Source: Hyalella azteca
Lineage: Eukaryota; Arthropoda; Malacostraca; Amphipoda; Hyalellidae
Direction: 5' to 3'
DNA: 64,000 bases
Assembly: GCF_000764305.2 (NCBI RefSeq)
Contig: NW_025941804.1
Coordinates: 95,006-159,005, forward strand
Shown: positions 48,507 to 58,485 of the stretch, piece by piece
Numbering within the stretch: position 1 is the stretch's first letter
Layout of the letters: every line of letters starts with the position of its first letter
Translations under genes and position numbers: made by a program
Notes under the pieces: generated by a model
The model's input: only the letters and a program-made list of their open reading frames with translations
What the model was told of the DNA's origin: nothing
Databases searched by the model: none

Positions 48507-50024
48507 GTAAGTATTCGCACAATTTGGTTTCCCGATCCTTTCCATCCTTTTACCAATTTCAACTTGAAAATATTATAATAATATCATTAAAATGCACGAT
48601 GTATTTGAAAAATATGGTTTCCCAATCCTTTCCATCCTTTTACCAATTTCAACTCGGAATTATTATTATAATATCATTAAAATGCACGATGTATTCGAAA
48701 AATATGGTTTACCAATCATTTCCATTCGTTTACCAATTTCAACTTGGAAATATTATAATATTATCATTAAAGTGCACGATTCCATCGCTCAATTTGAAGT
48801 TTAAAACTACTTCGCATCTTCTCATGACATAGTTAACAAATTTGTGAAAATCTTTAATAATTTCATTTTGTAAATATTTCAACATTCCCATTACAACTCT
48901 ATCCTATGCGCAATGTTCATCATTAATTGGTATAAGATCAGCAATGCTGCTGTTTTTCGTGTTTCTATGACGATAAATGTTCGTATTAAAATAACATCGC
49001 CTTTTACACTATTTCAACATTAAAAGTCGTTTGTTGAACTCACGATGTAAATTCACTGCGATAATTATTCCAGCAATTAATGGCGTCCAATTAGTTGTCT
49101 CTAATTACCAGTTGAATTAGGGTAGGTTAGTTAGTTTAACTTATTAGATCCTAATCAATTAATTTAATTAATAAGTTCTAATCGAATAGGTTATAATAAT
49201 TAAATTGCTATTCTGTTCCGAATAAAATTACAAAATAAATATAAATATATTACATACAAAATAATTAATAATTAAATGTTCAATTAATTGTTTTGGACTT
49301 TACTACATAATTATCAAATTTTTTCGAGGAAACCGAAAATTTTTCAAATAGTACAAATTTTCGAAAATAAATAATGGGCTGCTTAAATTTAGCTGAAGAC
49401 GATGAATGCAGAGTATCTGCATTACCTGAATTTTACATTGGATTGAAATTATTTAAATATCCTGTGGCAGATTAATTTTAAGAAACTATTTCTCAGTTGA
49501 GGAAAACAATTATCACGGTAAAATTTTTTTATAATTTTCAGATCATTTTCGCCTGCCTCGTGGCTTCGGCCGCCTGTCGCCCACAGTACGACTACAACGC
49601 TCCAGGTTTGAGATCCGACTCTGGATCACGCAGATCCGAAGATTTCATCCCGATCCTGCGATCAGACATCGAATTCCCGGACTCCGAAGGTCGTTACCGC
49701 GTGGATACCGAAACTGGTGATGCCATTTTCCGCTCTGAATCAGGTGCCCCGACCGGACCTGATGGGGCTATTGAAAAATCAGGTTCCGTAAGGTTCACGT
49801 TCCCTACAGGAGAGGAATTCGAGCTCACCTACGTAGCCGACGCTGCTGGAGGATACCAACCCCAATCTTCGTGGCTTCCTGTTGCTCCTGCATTCCCCCA
49901 CGAAATTCCTCAGTTTGTTTTGGATCAGATCGCGAAGGCGGCTGAAGAAGATGCTGCCGCTGCAAGGGCCAACGCCCAGCAGTCAACCCGCTCTGAGGGT
50001 CAGAGGTTCAGCGGATACAACTGA
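48498..50024 (+). CDS. Gene C: RR-1 chitin-binding cuticle protein (2 exons, 163 aa)
   Basis: Third cuticle gene, on the plus strand. Exons are 48498-48506 (MKF) and 49542-50024. The protein starts MKFIIFACLVASAACRP, a signal peptide. It has FIPILRSDI (38-46), YRVDTETGDAIFRSE (55-69), an RR-1 core RFTFPTGEEFELTYVAD (87-103), AAGGYQPQSS and the same WLPVAPAFPHEIPQFVLDQI tail as genes A and B. It ends with an Ala/Gln/Ser-rich stretch and FSGYN. It lacks the second intron present in A and B: the RR domain is in one exon. An extra Gly (AGGYQP versus AGYQP) disrupts the usual RR spacing by one residue. Intron 1 is about 1 kb. Role as for gene A: secreted, chitin-binding, cuticle. Confidence 0.92.
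48520..48808 (+). repeat. About 92-bp tandem repeat in gene C intron 1, with an exon 1 copy
   Basis: Three units of GGTTTCCCAATCCTTTCCAT, CCTTTTACCAATTTCAACTT and TATTATAATAATATCATTAA begin near 48527, 48615 and 48706. The array ends at about 48778-48803 with CGATTCCATCGCTCAATTTG and AAGTTTAAAA. This repeats the exon 1 edge (CGCTTCCATCGCTCAATATG, AAGTTTGTAA) with both start codon and donor lost. Confidence 0.85.
49542..50024 (+). CDS. Gene C exon 2 (most of the protein)
   Basis: Acceptor ATTTTCAG, then ATCATTTTCGCC. 160 codons plus TGA. It contains in one exon what genes A and B split into two. Confidence 0.93.
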   Translation: MIFACLVASAACRPQYDYNAPGLRSDSGSRRSEDFIPILRSDIEFPDSEGRYRVDTETGDAIFRSESGAPTGPDGAIEKSGSVRFTFPTGEEFELTYVADAAGGYQPQSSWLPVAPAFPHEIPQFVLDQIAKAAEEDAAAARANAQQSTRSEGQRFSGYN

Positions 50025-50035
50025 GAACAAGTTTT

Positions 50036-50400
50036 TTGATCATAGAAAACTAGGGTTTTTCTAGGATCCCTAGAGATTCATGATTTTGTAAATCTAGCGT
50101 TTTTCTAACAACCCTAGAGATTCATGATCCCAGATATCTAGGGTTCTTCTAATAGCCCTAGAGATTCATGATCCTAGAAATCTAGAGTTTTTATTATAAC
50201 CCTAGAGATTCATGATCCTAGAAATCTACGGTATTTCTAGGATCCCTATGGATTAATGATCCTATAAATCTAGGGTTTTTGTAATAACCCTAGAGATTCA
50301 TGATAGTAGAAAGCTACGGTTTTTCTAGGATCCCTATGGATTCATAATCCTTGAAATCCATTGTTTTTCTTGGATCCTTAGGGATCTTTGAAATCCCCAG
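50036..50400. repeat. About 45-bp tandem repeat in gene C 3' region
   Basis: About eight units of CCTAGAGATTCATGATCCTA, GAAATCTAGGGTTTTTCTA start 12 bp after the stop codon. CTAGGGTTTTTCTAGGATCC can pair within the unit. An AATAAA further on at about 50568 could end the transcript, which would put the array in the 3' UTR. Confidence 0.9.
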
Positions 50401-51049
50401 CATTCCTTTAATTGTGTTGTTTATGAAGAACGTTAGGGTATTTGAGGAGTAAGTGATATCTATGGTCTGTAGGTTTTCTGAGAATGCATAGAAGCTTTGC
50501 AGGGATTCAAGATTTACGTATTATTTATAATCCATTAGTTTTTCCAAAATGACTCAACGATATTTTAAATAAAAACTTACTTTGGTCTATCAATTACTTC
50601 AATGAATAATTCAAACTTAATGAGTCTTTGAACTTTACGCTGGACCAACAGATCATAAAGGATACCAGGGCACCTCAATATCTCGATGTTCTTCATTAAA
50701 AACACAAGACTTGAATGATTGTATACCTGGGAAGGCGAAACGGATAGCAAATCAGACTGAATAATATTTTTTGGGAGACTCAATCAGTCTGCTGGACTCT
50801 TATTTAAGGACTCGCGCGTGTCAAAAAATTCCAACATTATATTATTTTTTCGTGAATAGCCTTCATTCATATTTATTTATTGTTTTTCTTAATTTGAGAA
50901 TAAATGTTTACTGCAATCGATCATTTATTATTACCCACTCAATACGGAATTCCAAATAAAAACGTACCTAGAATTTACTCATAGTAATCTGTCTAATCTT
51001 GATACATTTTTAAAGTAACTGTTGTGCTCCGATATACTTAACTTTTTAC
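50401..51049. other. Gap between genes C and D, nothing recognised
   Basis: Unique AT-rich sequence. No splice-supported coding segment. Confidence 0.4.
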
Positions 51050-51780
51050 AGAAGTATGCTAATGAAGAATGTATTTTGTATTCATCGTTCTGAAAAAATT
51101 TTCGCTGAAAGCTTCACGTAAAGAATTACATGGGCATGCCATGAGAAAAATGTCTATTCTGTTCTTCATTTCGAAAAATTCTTCACTGAAATACGAGTAT
51201 ATACTAAATAAATAACGTTGGTACGTCTTACGAGAAATTTCTAAAGTGTTCATCGTTCTGAAAATTCTATACTATAATATATTAGCTGACATTCTATACT
51301 AAAATAAATTACAGAAGAATGTCATAAGAAAAATTTCTATGTTCATCGTTCTGAAATGTTTTATACTGAAATATATTACAGATGTATGCGATAAGAAAAA
51401 ATTTTATTCTGTTCATTCGTTCTCAAAAATCCTTTACTAAAATATATTAATAAGAATGCCATGAGAAATTATCTATACTGTTCATCGTTCTGAAAATTTT
51501 TATAGTAAAACATATAACAGAATAATGCGAAAGGAAAAATTTCTATACAGTCCATCGCTCTGAAAAATTCTACACTAAAATATATTACAGAAGAATGCCG
51601 TAATAAAAATTATCTATACTGTTCATCGTTCAGAAAAATTCTATACTAAAATATATGTTCTTCATTGTAATTGTACGCATATAAACAAGAAAATTCTGCC
51701 ATATTATAATAAAATATATTATAGAAGTATGCCATAAGAAAAATTTCTATACTGTTCATCGTTTTGAAAAATTCTATAAT
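51050..51780 (-). repeat. About 70-bp array built from the coding end of gene D
   Basis: Eight derived units (near 51077, 51157, 51247, 51342, 51408, 51479, 51548, 51619) plus the coding one at 51752. Each repeats, on plus, TGTTCATCGTTCTGAAAAAT, TCTATACTAAAATATATTAC and GAATGCCATAAGAAAAATTT. The minus strand of this is the C-terminal codons YRIFQNDEQYRNFSYG of gene D. The array lies beyond the gene's stop codon. Confidence 0.88.
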
Positions 51781-52046
51781 CAAGCCGCGCGAGGACATCA
51801 CTGCATTTATTTTGTATTTCCCGCACGTCGGAAAACATGGAAAGATTTCTCCACTGGAACGGACGTGTCGCCGAGAACTTATACGTGGAGCGATAATGTC
51901 TGTTGGATTCAACAGACATTGTTTTGGTGATTCTTTGCACGTGTGTTATCGTGGCGATAGATAAAGATTCTCCGAGTTTCTTCAGTATTTTCTTCGTCCA
52001 AGTCAAAGGGTGAAGAGCCAAGTCTTCGTAGCGAACCAAAATGTAT
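51719..52046 (-). CDS. Gene D exon 3
   Basis: After acceptor ATTCCAG, one base completes Lys287, then YILVRYEDLALHPLTWTKKI. It ends YGILL and TAA. Closely matches gene E exon 3, especially the first 75 bp and HVQRITKTMS. Confidence 0.9.
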
Positions 52047-54257
52047 CTGGAATTTGAAATGTCAATAAATTATCATAAAATTTAATAATATTAATTATTT
52101 CAGTTCCAAGTAATTCAATTATGTCAGTGATGGAATATTCAGCGAATATTTGATGAGTGACTTCACAAATGATAAATTTCAATAAGATTAATGAATAATT
52201 AGAATTTAAATCATTATATTTTAAAAATTTAAATCATTAAATCAAAATACGTACGTACTTGTCGGGATAATATGTTTTAAAAATTGTCTCAACTTCTAAA
52301 TCGCTTCTCAAACGCGAGCAAAATAATTCAGCTGAATGCGGAAAACCATTAAATTTCAAATAATTTGTTGAAGGAATAATCCCCCTTGGGTCCCGAACAA
52401 GATGCACTATTCTGATGTCCAAGTTCGGGTTGTTCTTCATGATGTCCAAAGCGACGCTCAGCTTGAGCGTGACCACCTTCAGGAGGTGGTTCTTCGACCT
52501 CTTGCACAGGAAGCTGTTCAGTTCTTTTTCAGCGCACAGAGATGAATCAGCTCGTTGATTTTTGAAACAATAATCTAGAGGGAAAAGATTTTCATACATT
52601 GGGTCGACATCAAAATTGCACAGCATCACTTGCTGTAGATAATTTGATAAATAAATTTCCGATTGGTTGGAAGGGAATTTGAAATGGAGTTTTCGTAGTA
52701 CCGGTTCGGAAGTTGTGAAAGTTCTTGGAATGGAAGACAACAAATCCATTGTGAAAGAGGATCCTGATCGCACTTGTGTCCAGAGTAAGAAAATTTTTGC
52801 GTCCATTTTCCTTTCAATCTCTGGAATTAAATCCGACACTCTTCTCGAATTTTCAGTTGTCCTGAAAAAAGTCAGGTAATGTCTCAAAAAATAATTTTTA
52901 ATCTTATAAATTTTTTTAACAATTTCATGGAACTAACTCTTCTTGTCAAAATTTCTTTCACACAAAGAATATGTCTATTGTTAATGCCGTTGAAGGATCA
53001 TAAAGGATATTAGAGCGCTAAGCGACAATACAATTTTACTCAGTAATTAATTATCGGATGTGAAATTTTGCAGGTAGAGTTTACAAAAATTATGTGGAGT
53101 TACGAAACTGGTTAGGCGGATCGTCCCGTTTAAAAAATATCGAAATAATGAAGCCACGAAAATTTGGTGGAAAATTATTTTTTTTTCGTAGCTTTTATGT
53201 CTGAAAAATACTTGAAATTTTTCTTCGTTTATCATCATTTCTTTCCCAAGAATCGTTTTACACTTAAAACGCGGCTCATGGCGAACAAGAGAGCAGAAAT
53301 AGCGAATAAGAAATGATTTTAAAATCCCTTAAAGTAGAATCGATTCCTCTTTACGTTACCTGTTTGAATGGGTCATAGGCTATTTCGAATAATATCTAAT
53401 TCATACCATGAACTACAAAGAATTAATTTTTACTTTACTTGCCGACGCTAATTAAAGGAGCGAAAGAAATTTTGAGAACCAGTTGCAATTAAATTCCAAG
53501 TTCCAAGACCAACAGCCTAGCCTGTATTTTATATCGATAGCGTTTGACTTTATTATGCAATTTAAATCGATAGCGTTCGACTTTATTATGCTATTTAAAT
53601 CGATAGCGTTTGACTTTATTATGCTATTTAAAGCGACAGCGTTTGATTTTATTATGTGATTTAAATCGATAGCGTTTGACTTTATTATGTAATTTATTTC
53701 GATAGCGTTTGGCTTTATTATGTAATTTATATCGATTGCGTTTGACTTTATTATTTAATTTAAATCGATTGCGTTTGACTTTATTATGTAATTTAAATCG
53801 ATAGCGTTTAACTTAACTTGCCACTAAAGAAGCGAAGAAATTTTTGAGAACCAATTAAAATCAAATTTCAAGTTTAATGACCAACAGCCTTACCTGTATT
53901 TTATATGAATAACGTTTGACTTTACCTGTCGCCTTTTGTTAGAGAAGCGAAAGAATTTTTGGAAAGCAATTGAAATCAAATTCCAAGTTCTATGACCAAC
54001 CTGTAATTTATATCGATAGCGCGGGAGGCTCTGATAGATCTGATATAGATCTGTTGACGCTCTCGATGATGAAGTTCGGTAGTGATGATACTAATGTAGG
54101 TGGTCGTCACATTGAACAATACCAGCGTGAGTAGTAAAGATGAAGCCAAAGACAAAATTGTGATTGATTTCAGCGTTCCGAAGTGAAGTGTTCGAAACCA
54201 CAAGCGACTTGCATAAGTTGCAAGCCAAACCCGCGATGTGTTCCACGTGGCGTTCAT
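51719..54257 (-). CDS. Gene D: carbohydrate 6-O-sulfotransferase-like protein (3 exons, 395 aa)
   Basis: A Golgi type II membrane enzyme of the CHST (Gal/GalNAc/GlcNAc 6-O-sulfotransferase) family, which transfers sulfate from PAPS to glycan chains. Minus-strand exons are 54257-54001, 52861-52259 and 52046-51719, both introns phase 2. A cytoplasmic tail with MNATWNTSRVW precedes a membrane anchor at about residues 31-53 (ILSLASSLLLTLVLF). The 5'-phosphosulfate loop is LLWTQVRSGSSFT (RSGSSFT 117-123) and the 3'-phosphate motif is IVHLVRDPRG (VRDPRG 241-246). The C-terminal LVRYEDLALHP and the WRNLS...IQNKC...LDYRIF spacing are also typical of the family. Exon 1 donor is weak (CAG|GTTGGT). The acceptor glycan cannot be told. 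A divergent neighbour (gene E) is a clear paralogue. Confidence 0.88.
52259..52861 (-). CDS. Gene D exon 2 (PAPS-binding core)
   Basis: 603 bp, exactly the length of gene E exon 2, with the same phases (acceptor TTTTTTCAG|G, donor AA|GTACGT). Carries both PAPS motifs. 52388-52524 is identical base for base to 57162-57298 of gene E. Confidence 0.92.
53458..54029 (-). repeat. Arrays built from gene D exon 1 end plus its donor
   Basis: Nine 33-bp units (53527-53815) of ATCGATAGCGTTTGACTTTA, TTATGTAATTTAA repeat the plus-strand image of the exon 1 end (CTGTAATTTATATCGATAGC at 54001). Three larger units (from about 53458, 53829 and 53944) share AGCGAAAGAAATTTTGAGAA, AATTCCAAGTTC and GACCAACAGCC. 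The unit at 53893 carries a near-perfect donor on minus (TACAG|GTAAGG), better than the inferred working donor TACAG|GTTGGT. Confidence 0.88.
54001..54257 (-). CDS. Gene D exon 1 (cytoplasmic tail and membrane anchor)
   Basis: 85 codons plus two bases (AG) that join G of exon 2 to make Arg86, the same junction as in gene E. The ATG at 54257 is the first in frame; no promoter motif was identified upstream. Encodes a type II anchor. Confidence 0.78.
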
Positions 54258-56192
54258 ATCACTCCGCCACTATGATAAAGATTAGTAAATAGGTTTTATT
54301 TAAAAGCGTTTTAAGGCAATAATAGTATTTTAATTTCTTAATAACGTTTTAATGCTTGAACTTGCTTTTTTAGTTGAGTTCAACTCTGGAATATTGAAGC
54401 TACTTAGCTCTTTGTGGCGCACCCAATGGTTGATGCGAATGATGCCGAATACACTTATCACAGAATTTATTGGCTCGATAAATGAGTTATAAAGTCTAGT
54501 TCAAGTTGAGGATAAAATACGATGTTTTCTGATGACGAACGTTCGAGAAAATATATTTATTCATCGATATGATGCGGAAAACTGCCGTTACATGCCATTT
54601 CACCTTGTATTACAGGAAAAATTTCATATTTATTTCAAAATTTTGATAAAGGAAAATGAATTAAAATGAAAATTTTCCTTGAAATTGTCCGATACATCGA
54701 TTGTGAAGTCACAAGAATTAGGGTGAGTTGGTAGTTTGAATCTAAATCCTGCTGAAAATCAACACTAAAACGTAACAAAGCATGTAGAGTGCATTTGAGT
54801 GGCAACTCATCATATAGGCATGCTTCTTCACTGGATCTAGAACACGTTTATAAACATTCTTAACAACAAAATTTAAAATAAATAATGTAAACAAAATGTA
54901 CCGAACAAAGGACAAATTGAAGTGAATCAATAAGCACTGAAAACCCTTAAGATTAACAACTTGATAAGAACAAATGACGTTACTAGTTAAGCATTGCTTA
55001 TTCAAATTTTTTTTCATTGAAAATATTTAGGACTTCTAACGATTGTTTCAGGTGTGGGAATTGAAATCATACATTTTAAAGTCTTTATCACTGTCCGCCA
55101 GTCGTTTGGCATGAATTTATGTAGCATAAATGACTGGATATGTAAGGATATTGAACATACGACGGCTACTACCTTGATGCTCGGTTATCCTCGAATATAA
55201 TTTGTCCCAGAATATAGTTTACATAGTGTAATACAAACGTGTGTCGATGCGCACCGCTCACAACTAGATTTCTAAACAAGAAACATTGCTTTTAAAATGG
55301 ATAAGTACCTATTTGCCGCTAGAATGAATCAATATTGAATTTTAAATTTCAAATACACTCCGCTTAACATTAGGGAAACATTTCCTGCAATTTTTTCTAC
55401 TTTTCTATAATTTCGTGAATTAGGTTTAAATCTTCATTTTTACATTACACATTCAATATTATCCACAAACTTGTTCTAGACCTCATGATGGAGCTGCATT
55501 TTCTCTAAAAGATTGTCATTTATTCTTAGTCGATATAACGATCTATTTCAAGGATACTTATAAATTTATTGCTATTTCCTTCAGCAGAATTTTGGAATAA
55601 ATATGGACGTTATATTTCCTGTAATAAAAGGTGATAATGCACGGAATATCCCTTTTCCTGGTAAAATCCTTGAACAGATTCATTAATTCGTACGTTCTTC
55701 ACCTGGAAACATCCTTTTTCATCCTATAGGCAAAACTTTTCATCCCAAATATTTCATCCTAAAAGTTTCATCATAAAGGTTACAATGAAACGATTGTTTC
55801 AAACCTAAACATCTAAAGAAACAGTAAACCCTGTAATGAGTCATCAATTTCGGCAGGAGGTGAATTTTGGTTTAATTTTGATTATTTTTATTTAGTGATT
55901 ATTTGACCACATAAACACGAAGCTATGAATTTAAAAACATATTGACATTTAAGTGTAGCGTAAATAGAAAGATGGCTTATAAAATTGACCTTGCGATAAA
56001 GCTGTTGTAATTAAGTATTTTAATTATTAATCACAATGTAATTACTCATAAATTTAGTCGAAAACTGTGGCCTTTAGTGTTTCCATGATTTCAATGAAGA
56101 TGCAAATATTTTATACATTCAACTACGATATTCAATTCCGTCACGAATTCAACCATGATGTGTTGCATGTTAATCAAATATTAAATTAGGAT
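54258..56192. other. Divergent intergenic region between genes D and E
   Basis: About 1.9 kb separates the start codons of the head-to-head sulfotransferase genes; promoters of both should lie here but no clear TATA/initiator pair was found. A faint TTTCATCCTAAA repeat is near 55690-55790. No gene seen. Confidence 0.45.
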
Positions 56193-56470
56193 ATGCAAAT
56201 TCATCACAATTTTAGCCAATATATGCTACTCCATCGCTTCACAGCTGGTACTTATAACCCATATTCAGATGCAAGTCACAACAATTGCACCAAAATACCG
56301 CTTAAAAATCCCGGAATCTGGTCCCGATGGAAATATCTGCATTCGATATTCGAATGTTTTATCATAGTGACTGCTTTAACGGTTCTTGCTACATTCGCAA
56401 CCTTCGTTACGTCTGAATTTCAGCTACAAAGGCGAGATCATTTGCGATCAAATAACATTAGATTTCTTAG
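56193..56470 (+). CDS. Gene E exon 1 (cytoplasmic tail and membrane anchor)
   Basis: Starts MQIHHNFSQYM and ends RFL plus AG before donor GTGAGT. Arg93 is completed by G of exon 2. Shortly after the donor, GTTAGATTTTTAGAGTAATG resembles the exon edge ATTAGATTTCTTAGGTGAGT, possibly a decayed duplicate. Confidence 0.85.
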
Positions 56471-58485
56471 GTGAGTAACATTTTATCGTAAAATTTTCCA
56501 ACATTTAATTTTTGTTAGATTTTTAGAGTAATGCCCAGGGCCTATACTTTCAAAAAAAGTTAAGAGATCGTAAGTTCATCAGCCAATCATTGACGGCCTT
56601 TCAAGCAAAATCCACCAATCATAGACAAGAAAATAGTGCGTAAGTACTTACGTTCACTTAGCAAATTTTGAAAGTATGGCCCCAGAGATTCTTAAATAGT
56701 TAATGTTTTTCTTTTTATTGCATCAACATATTTCAGATATATTTGTTCGTAGAGTGTTTACAATTGAAAATAAAAGGTTGTTTTTTATGTTAATATATTT
56801 TAATACAATTTTGAATCTTTCCAGGCAAACAAAAAACTACACATCAAATTCGGTTTTAATTCCATGGATTGAAAGACGAAATAATGCTAAAATAATCCTT
56901 CTCTGGACACAAGTACGATCAGGATCCTCTTTCACAGCGGATTTATTGTCTTCTTTTCCTAATACTTTCATGACTTCGGAGCCCGTGCGTTTTAAACTAG
57001 GGATTAAATTCCCCTCTAATGAATCAGAACATTTTTTATCGAGTTATTTAATGCAAGTGATGTTATGCAACTTTGACATGGACCAAACGATTGTGGAATT
57101 TCTACACAAGGATTTCTGTTTTCAAAGTCAACGGAAACTATTTTTCCCGTGCGCTGAAAAGGAACTGAACAGCTTCCTGTGCAAGAGGTCGAAGAACCAC
57201 CTCCTGAAGGTGGTCACGCTCAAGCTGAGCGTCGCTTTGGACATCATGAAGAACAACCCGAACTTGGACATCAGAATAGTGCATCTTGTTCGGGACCCGA
57301 GAGGGATACTTGCTTCGTCGAAATATATTAAACTTGAAGATTTTCTACACAAAGCAGAATTTTTTTGCTCACGTACTAGAAGTGATTTGGAAGCAGCAGG
57401 CATCTTAAGAACCAGCAATCCTGACAAGTACGTACGAAATTAACACTTTTGCTGTTGTGGCGCGGTTCGGAACATACTGTTTCCTAAAATTTTGACTTAG
57501 CGTGATTTACATATAATTAAGTACGATAAGATAACGGGATGTTGGTTTCCATTGAATCGAGCTCCTAATTTAACGGTAGAGTGAGGACTATATCGTTTAA
57601 ATGTAAATTAGCGTTTGATTAATTCACTATTATAAGATTAACTATTAAGGTAATGTCTGACTAGTTTATTAGACTGAGAAAGATGATTAAATTAATGGTT
57701 TACTAGTTCATTAGACTAAGAAATATGTGTGCATCGATGATCGACTAATTTCGTTAGACGGAGAAAGATGATTTAATAGTTGATTGACTAGTTCTTTAGT
57801 AAAGAAAAATAAGATGAAATGAATGGTTTGTTATGGAGAAGCATATACCTGACTGAGCTGAGACCTCGACCATAAGAAATTTTCTCAACAGATCAAGCAT
57901 TATTAGTTTATGATATTTCTAATTGTTTCATGCATAAAATCTAAAAAATTATTTGCAATCGCAGGTTACTAGCTAAATATTTATAAAACATTTAAAAATT
58001 AATCATTCATGCTTCTGAATTTCAACAGAAAATAAAGCGTAATTGAATCGCAGTAAAAGTTTCTAATGATCATTTGCTTGGTCAAATAAATCCACAATTG
58101 TTAGGCTAATGTCTCATTATTCCAGAGCGCGATTATTTCATTATTTTTTTCCAGGTACATCTTAGTTCGCTATGAAGACTTGGCTCTGCACCCTTTGACT
58201 TGGACGAAGAAAATACTGGAAAAACTCGGTGAACCAACAACAATTAAAACAATAAGACACGTGCAAAGAATCACCAAAACTATGTCGCTGGAATCCAACA
58301 CAAAACTTTTCTCGACATCGAAGTTGTCGACGGCGCGTCCCTTCCAGTGGAGAAAAATTTCCAGGTTCGCCGAGGTGCTGGAAATTCAGAAGACGTGCGG
58401 CGATGTCCTTACGAGGCTCCAGTATAGGATTTTTAATGATGAAGAACAATACAAGAATTTATCTTATGAGATTATGGTAAACTGA
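56193..58485 (+). CDS. Gene E: carbohydrate 6-O-sulfotransferase-like protein (3 exons, 403 aa)
   Basis: Paralogue of gene D on the opposite strand. Exons are 56193-56470, 56825-57427 and 58155-58485, both introns phase 2, donors AG|GTGAGT and AA|GTACGT, acceptors TTCCAG and TTCCAG. A tail of about 50 residues precedes a membrane anchor (about 52-73, FECFIIVTALTVLATFATF). LLWTQVRSGSSFT (RSGSSFT 124-130) and IVHLVRDPRG (VRDPRG 248-253) are the PAPS 5'- and 3'-binding motifs. Exon 3 has LVRYEDLALHP and WRKIS...IQKTC...LQYRIF. Expected to act in the Golgi lumen on glycans; the specific acceptor is unknown. Intron 1 holds an inverted-repeat element and the 3' coding end is repeated twice downstream. 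Confidence 0.9.
56538..56683 (-). mobile_element. 145-bp inverted-repeat element (MITE), copy 3, in gene E intron 1
   Basis: GGGCCTATACTTTCAAAAAA to AAATTTTGAAAGTATGGCCC, inverted relative to the copies at 18705 and 47180. A flanking CAG/AG may be part of a target duplication. Confidence 0.85.
56825..57427 (+). CDS. Gene E exon 2 (PAPS-binding core)
   Basis: 603 bp. The middle third (57162-57298) is identical to gene D and noticeably richer in GC than the AT-rich ends of the exon. Confidence 0.93.
57590..57830. repeat. About 55-bp diverged tandem repeat in gene E intron 2
   Basis: About four units with CTAGTTCATTAGACTAAGAA, AGATGATTAAATTAATGG. Confidence 0.75.
58155..58485 (+). CDS. Gene E exon 3
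   Basis: One base completes Lys294, then YILVRYEDLALHPLTWTKKI; ends YEIMVN and TGA. Internally it contains AATTTCCAGGTTCGCC, a cryptic acceptor that founds the two downstream copies. Confidence 0.92.
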
